Source: a candidate division FCPU426 bacterium
Lineage (GTDB): Bacteria > Oederibacteriota > PGYV01 > Palsa-1178
Reading direction: 5' to 3'
Assembly: GCA_003167475.1 (NCBI GenBank)
Contig: PMTB01000210.1
Coordinates: 563 to 9,305 of the forward strand
Length of the DNA: 8,743 nucleotides
The position numbers and the translations under genes were made by a program. Below the pieces are notes generated by a model, which was not told where the DNA came from, did not search any database, and saw nothing but the letters and a program-made list of their open reading frames with translations. Shown here one piece after another: positions 6,304 to 8,743 of this stretch. Numbering within the stretch: position 1 is the first letter of the stretch; each line of letters starts with the position of its first letter.

Positions 6304-7443
6304 ATGAGTGATGACAGAAAAAAGGCGCTGGAACTCGCAATATCGCAGATCGAAAAACAGTTCGGCAAAGGATCCATCATGAAACTAGGCAAAGCCATGG
6401 CAACAAGGGTGGAAACCATAACCACCGGAGCTTTATCGCTTGACCTTGCGCTCGGCGGCGGCATACCCCGCGGCAGGATAATCGAAATATTCGGGCCCGA
6501 GTCCTCTGGAAAGTCAACCCTTGCCATGTCCATCGTGGCAAAGTGCCAGCAGAACGGCGGCAACGCGGCTTATGTTGACGCTGAAAATGCCATGGATGTG
6601 GATTACGCGAAAAAAGTAGGCATAGATATAGACAACCTTCTTATTTCCCAGCCTGATACGGGTGAGCAGGGGCTTGATATAGTGGACACGCTTGTAAGGA
6701 GCGGCGCTGTCGATGTCATCGTAGTTGACTCGGTCGCGGCTTTGGTACCCAAGGCTGAGATCGAAGGAGAGATGGGAGATTCGCATATGGGCCTGCAGGC
6801 AAGGCTCATGTCCCAGGCTATGAGGAAGCTCACGGCCATCATCAGCAAATCAAAGACCATAGTGATATTCATAAACCAGATAAGGGAAAAGATCGGCGTC
6901 ATGTTCGGGAACCCGGAAGTCACGCCGGGCGGCCGCGCCCTTAAGTTCTACTCTTCGGTCAGGATAGACATCAGGAGGGTGGAGGCTATAAAAAAAGGAG
7001 AACAGGTTGTCGGGAACAGGGTAAGGGGCAAGATAGTTAAAAATAAAGTGGCGCCGCCTTTCAGGGAAGCCATATTTGAGATAATATTCGGCAGGGGCAT
7101 AGTCCCGGAATCCGCTGTAATTGACGTGGCTGTGGATAATGGGGTTATAGAAAAATCAGGCACATGGTTCAACTACAACGGCATAAAGATAGGCCAGGGC
7201 AAGGATTCGGCCATCACTTACCTCACCGAAAATCCCGAGGTTATGAAAGAGATAGACAAAAAAACCAGGGAAAAGTACTTTGCCAAAGAAGTGGGCGCAG
7301 TAAAGCCTGAAGGTGAGCCCGAGGACCCGGGAGAAATGCCGGAGCTTGACGAGGACGAAGAGGTAAAAGATACCGCGGAGATAAAGGAACCCGTGGCTGC
7401 CATAGAGGCAAAAGAACCGAAAAAATCAGGCAGGAAGAAATAA
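6304..7443 (+). CDS. recA: Recombinase RecA
   Basis: The 379-residue protein is somewhat longer than E. coli RecA (353). It forms ATP-dependent filaments on single-stranded DNA, drives homologous strand exchange and acts as co-protease for LexA. Walker A is 'GPESSGKST' (64-72). The catalytic glutamate is Glu94 in 'VDAENAMD', where most RecA proteins have 'EHALD'. Walker B is 'VDVIVVDSVAAL' (136-147). Loop L1 is 'EIEGEMGDSHMGLQAR' (152-167), and the loop L2 region starts at 'NQIREKIGVMFGNPE' (191-205). The last 42 residues (338-379) form a charged tail, acidic first ('ELDEDEEVKD') and basic at the end ('KKSGRKK'). GAGGGAG (6289-6295) lies 8 nt before the ATG. With lexA it forms an apparent operon under the palindromic operator, so it should be SOS-induced together with lexA. 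A strong terminator follows. Confidence 0.97.
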   Translation: MSDDRKKALELAISQIEKQFGKGSIMKLGKAMATRVETITTGALSLDLALGGGIPRGRIIEIFGPESSGKSTLAMSIVAKCQQNGGNAAYVDAENAMDVDYAKKVGIDIDNLLISQPDTGEQGLDIVDTLVRSGAVDVIVVDSVAALVPKAEIEGEMGDSHMGLQARLMSQAMRKLTAIISKSKTIVIFINQIREKIGVMFGNPEVTPGGRALKFYSSVRIDIRRVEAIKKGEQVVGNRVRGKIVKNKVAPPFREAIFEIIFGRGIVPESAVIDVAVDNGVIEKSGTWFNYNGIKIGQGKDSAITYLTENPEVMKEIDKKTREKYFAKEVGAVKPEGEPEDPGEMPELDEDEEVKDTAEIKEPVAAIEAKEPKKSGRKK

Positions 7444-7491
7444 AACAGCGGAAAAAACAGGGATTTTATAGTAAAATAGCGGAAGACTAAA

Positions 7492-7525
7492 ATAAAGCCG
7501 CCGGAAATTATTCCGGCGGCTTTAT
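7492..7525 (+). terminator. Intrinsic terminator after recA
   Basis: A perfect 15-bp stem with a GC-rich core (7492-7506 with 7511-7525, GCCGCCGG/CCGGCGGC inside) closes on a 4-nt ATTA loop and runs into TTTATAATTTTA. It lies 48 nt after the recA stop. It separates lexA-recA from the capA-family gene. Confidence 0.88.
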
Positions 7526-7559
7526 AATTTTATGAAAGCACGGTGTTTAAGTGGCAGGC

Positions 7560-7565
7560 AGGGGA
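7560..7565 (+). promoter_or_regulatory. Ribosome binding site that decides the capA-family start
   Basis: AGGGGA sits 6 nt before ATG 7572. The alternative in-frame GTG at 7551 has no purine-rich site upstream. In favour of GTG is that it would supply an Arg to the signal peptide's n-region, which the ATG start lacks. Confidence 0.55.
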
Positions 7566-7571
7566 AATATA

Positions 7572-8615
7572 ATGTTTCTATTACTGGTTTTTGCGGTCAT
7601 ATTTTTACAGGGCTGTGCCTCTGTCACTGTTAAGGTACCGGTGGTAAAAATATATGAAATACCCGGCATGACCGACGTTGTGCTGACAGGCGATATAATG
7701 CTCGGCCGCAGGCTGGAGCCGCTTATAGAAAAGTATGGCATAAACTATCCATTCGACGGTATAGCGCAAAGTATAAATACCTGTCCCATAATATTCGGGA
7801 ACCTTGAGGCTCCTTTTGTATACGAGGAGAACGTCCCAAAATTAAAAAAGAACGGCAAAAAACCCGTATACCTTTATGCCGAGGAAAACATAGCCCTTGG
7901 GTTCAAGTCAGCCGGTTTTAATGTTTTATCGCTGGCAAATAACCACGCGCTGGACTATGGGCAGGATGCCTTAAAGCAAACTATGGAGATACTCGACCAT
8001 CAGGGGATAAAGTACGGCGGTATAAGGAAAGGCGATCAGGGAGTTCCCAATGAGCCGGTTATCATGGAATATAACGGCGTTAAGGTGGGGTTCCTTTGTT
8101 ACTCGAGGGTTTCCGGCAGAAGTTTCGCTTCCGGCCGTAAAAAGTTCGGGACAATTCCGGGAACCTACAAGGTCATAAAAAGGGACGTTAAAAACGCGCG
8201 TTCAAAGGTGGATGTGTTGATAGTCTACATGCACTGGGGCCTGGAGGGCAGGGAAGTGCAAAAAAGGCAGAGGGTCCTGGGCCGGAGCATAATAGACCTG
8301 GGCGCGGATATGGTAATAGGGTCGCATACGCATCTTTTTCAGGACGTGGAAAATTACAAAGGGCATTATATATTTTATGGACTTGGGAATTTTATCTTTG
8401 ACATGCGGGACGACCCGAGCAAATACAGCGCGTTTGTTAAGGTCAGGGTGGAAGACAAAAAAATAAAAGACGTAAAAATAACACCGGTTTACCTGAAGGA
8501 CTTCAGGCCGGAGATAATGACGGACAAGGCCGGGATAGACAAGTTCCTGGGCAGCATAAAACTAAAGGACGTAAAGCTGGCGGACATATATGAGGCAAGT
8601 ACCGCCAGTCAATAA
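7572..8615 (+). CDS. CapA-family metallophosphatase-like lipoprotein
   Basis: The 347-residue protein (354 if GTG 7551 is used) begins MFLLLVFAVIFLQGC, a lipoprotein signal with lipobox LQGC and lipidated Cys15, so it is probably anchored outside the cytoplasmic membrane. The rest is a CapA/PgsA-type calcineurin-like fold: 'VVLTGDIMLGRR' (36-47), 'FGNLEAPF' (75-82), 'SLANNHALDYG' (120-130), 'YMHWG' (219-223), 'IGSHTHLFQ' (249-257) and 'YGLGNFIFD' (269-277). The Asp, Asn and His residues of these blocks form the metal site in the superfamily. CapA of Bacillus takes part in poly-gamma-glutamate synthesis and export, but many CapA-family proteins occur without the capBC ligase genes. None is in this window, so polymer production should not be assumed. 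No clear promoter is visible between the recA terminator and this gene. Confidence 0.85.
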   Translation: MFLLLVFAVIFLQGCASVTVKVPVVKIYEIPGMTDVVLTGDIMLGRRLEPLIEKYGINYPFDGIAQSINTCPIIFGNLEAPFVYEENVPKLKKNGKKPVYLYAEENIALGFKSAGFNVLSLANNHALDYGQDALKQTMEILDHQGIKYGGIRKGDQGVPNEPVIMEYNGVKVGFLCYSRVSGRSFASGRKKFGTIPGTYKVIKRDVKNARSKVDVLIVYMHWGLEGREVQKRQRVLGRSIIDLGADMVIGSHTHLFQDVENYKGHYIFYGLGNFIFDMRDDPSKYSAFVKVRVEDKKIKDVKITPVYLKDFRPEIMTDKAGIDKFLGSIKLKDVKLADIYEASTASQ

Positions 8616-8653
8616 TATTTTCCAGCTAAAAATATTTGTTGTTTTGTTTTTTT
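8614..8653 (+). terminator. Weak AT-only hairpin with T-rich tail after the capA-family gene
   Basis: AATATTTT (8614-8621) pairs perfectly with AAAATATT (8629-8636) across a 7-nt loop, and the following bases to 8653 are almost all T with a few G. The stem has no GC pair, so it would be weak as an intrinsic terminator. The tail overlaps a possible -35 for the next gene. Confidence 0.35.
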
Positions 8654-8663
8654 AAGGTATACT
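8636..8663 (+). promoter_or_regulatory. Candidate promoter near the right edge
   Basis: TTGTTG (8636-8641), a 16-bp T-rich spacer, then TATACT (8658-8663), the same -10 as the lexA promoter. It points at a possible gene start at 8710. The flanking palindrome found at lexA is absent here. Confidence 0.4.
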
Positions 8664-8709
8664 TGGTAATGATAATAAAGCACCGGATACGAAAAGGAAT
8701 TATCTAATT

Positions 8710-8743
8710 ATGGGGTGTAATCAACCTGCTCAATCTGCTCAAC
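8710..8743 (+). CDS. Possible start of an unidentified gene, cut by window edge
   Basis: ATG at 8710 opens MGCNQPAQSAQ and remains open to the edge. AAAAGGAA (8692-8699) lies upstream at a somewhat long spacing, and a candidate promoter lies before it. Only eleven codons are visible, with a near-repeat of CTGCTCAA (8725-8732 and 8734-8741). I cannot identify it, and it may not be a gene. Confidence 0.25.
   Translation, partial: MGCNQPAQSAQ

Noticed and set aside
7523..7528. TATAAT as a promoter for the capA-family gene
   Set aside because: It belongs to the terminator stem and tail, and no -35 resemblance is found at 16-18 bp upstream.
8657..8675. Second LexA box near the right edge
   Set aside because: Only one GTATACT half-site matches, and it coincides with a -10 box; the partner arm is absent at the spacing seen upstream of lexA.

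Overview
The window looks like bacterial chromosome from an uncultivated, roughly mid-GC lineage. It carries bacterial housekeeping genes (tldE/pmbA, aroE, lexA, recA), Shine-Dalgarno sequences before most genes, and signal peptides. Two traits hint at a lineage near Goldbacteria, Elusimicrobia or Fibrobacteres: Thr/Pro-rich linkers, and a C-terminal 'YPNP' beta domain of FlgD-Ig/T9SS-sorting type on a secreted cellulase. This placement is a low-confidence inference. I see no tRNA, rRNA, CRISPR array, transposase or phage gene.

Layout, left to right. The end of a TldE/PmbA-type protein runs in from the left edge (1-411). A 203-base gap follows, holding a 137-bp MITE- or REP-doublet-like element with 17-bp perfect terminal inverted repeats (439-575). 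Next are aroE (shikimate dehydrogenase) and, 24 nt downstream, a TTG-started polytopic GT-C glycosyltransferase of the AftB-like type; these two probably share a transcript. Converging on them from the minus strand is a secreted GH5 endoglucanase (3449-5518) with the order signal peptide, GH5, linker, CBM3-like module, linker, C-terminal sorting-like domain. A single in-frame TAA interrupts it between the two catalytic glutamates, so it is probably a recent pseudogene. Divergent from it is lexA-recA, an apparent two-gene operon with a strong promoter. A perfect 9-3-9 palindrome overlaps that promoter's -10 and is the natural candidate for the lineage's LexA operator. A strong intrinsic terminator closes recA. 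A CapA-family lipoprotein follows, and then an AT-rich hairpin with a T-rich tail, a possible promoter and perhaps the start of another gene at the right edge.

How the genes work together: lexA and recA form a self-regulating SOS core, in which RecA filaments on ssDNA trigger LexA self-cleavage (here at Cys-Gly) and so derepress both genes. The other genes (aromatic biosynthesis, envelope glycosylation, cellulose degradation, CapA) are not obviously linked to it. I found no clear new multi-gene system. The points most worth a second look are the lexA control region (palindrome plus an apparently leaderless start), the interrupted cellulase, and the inverted-repeat element.
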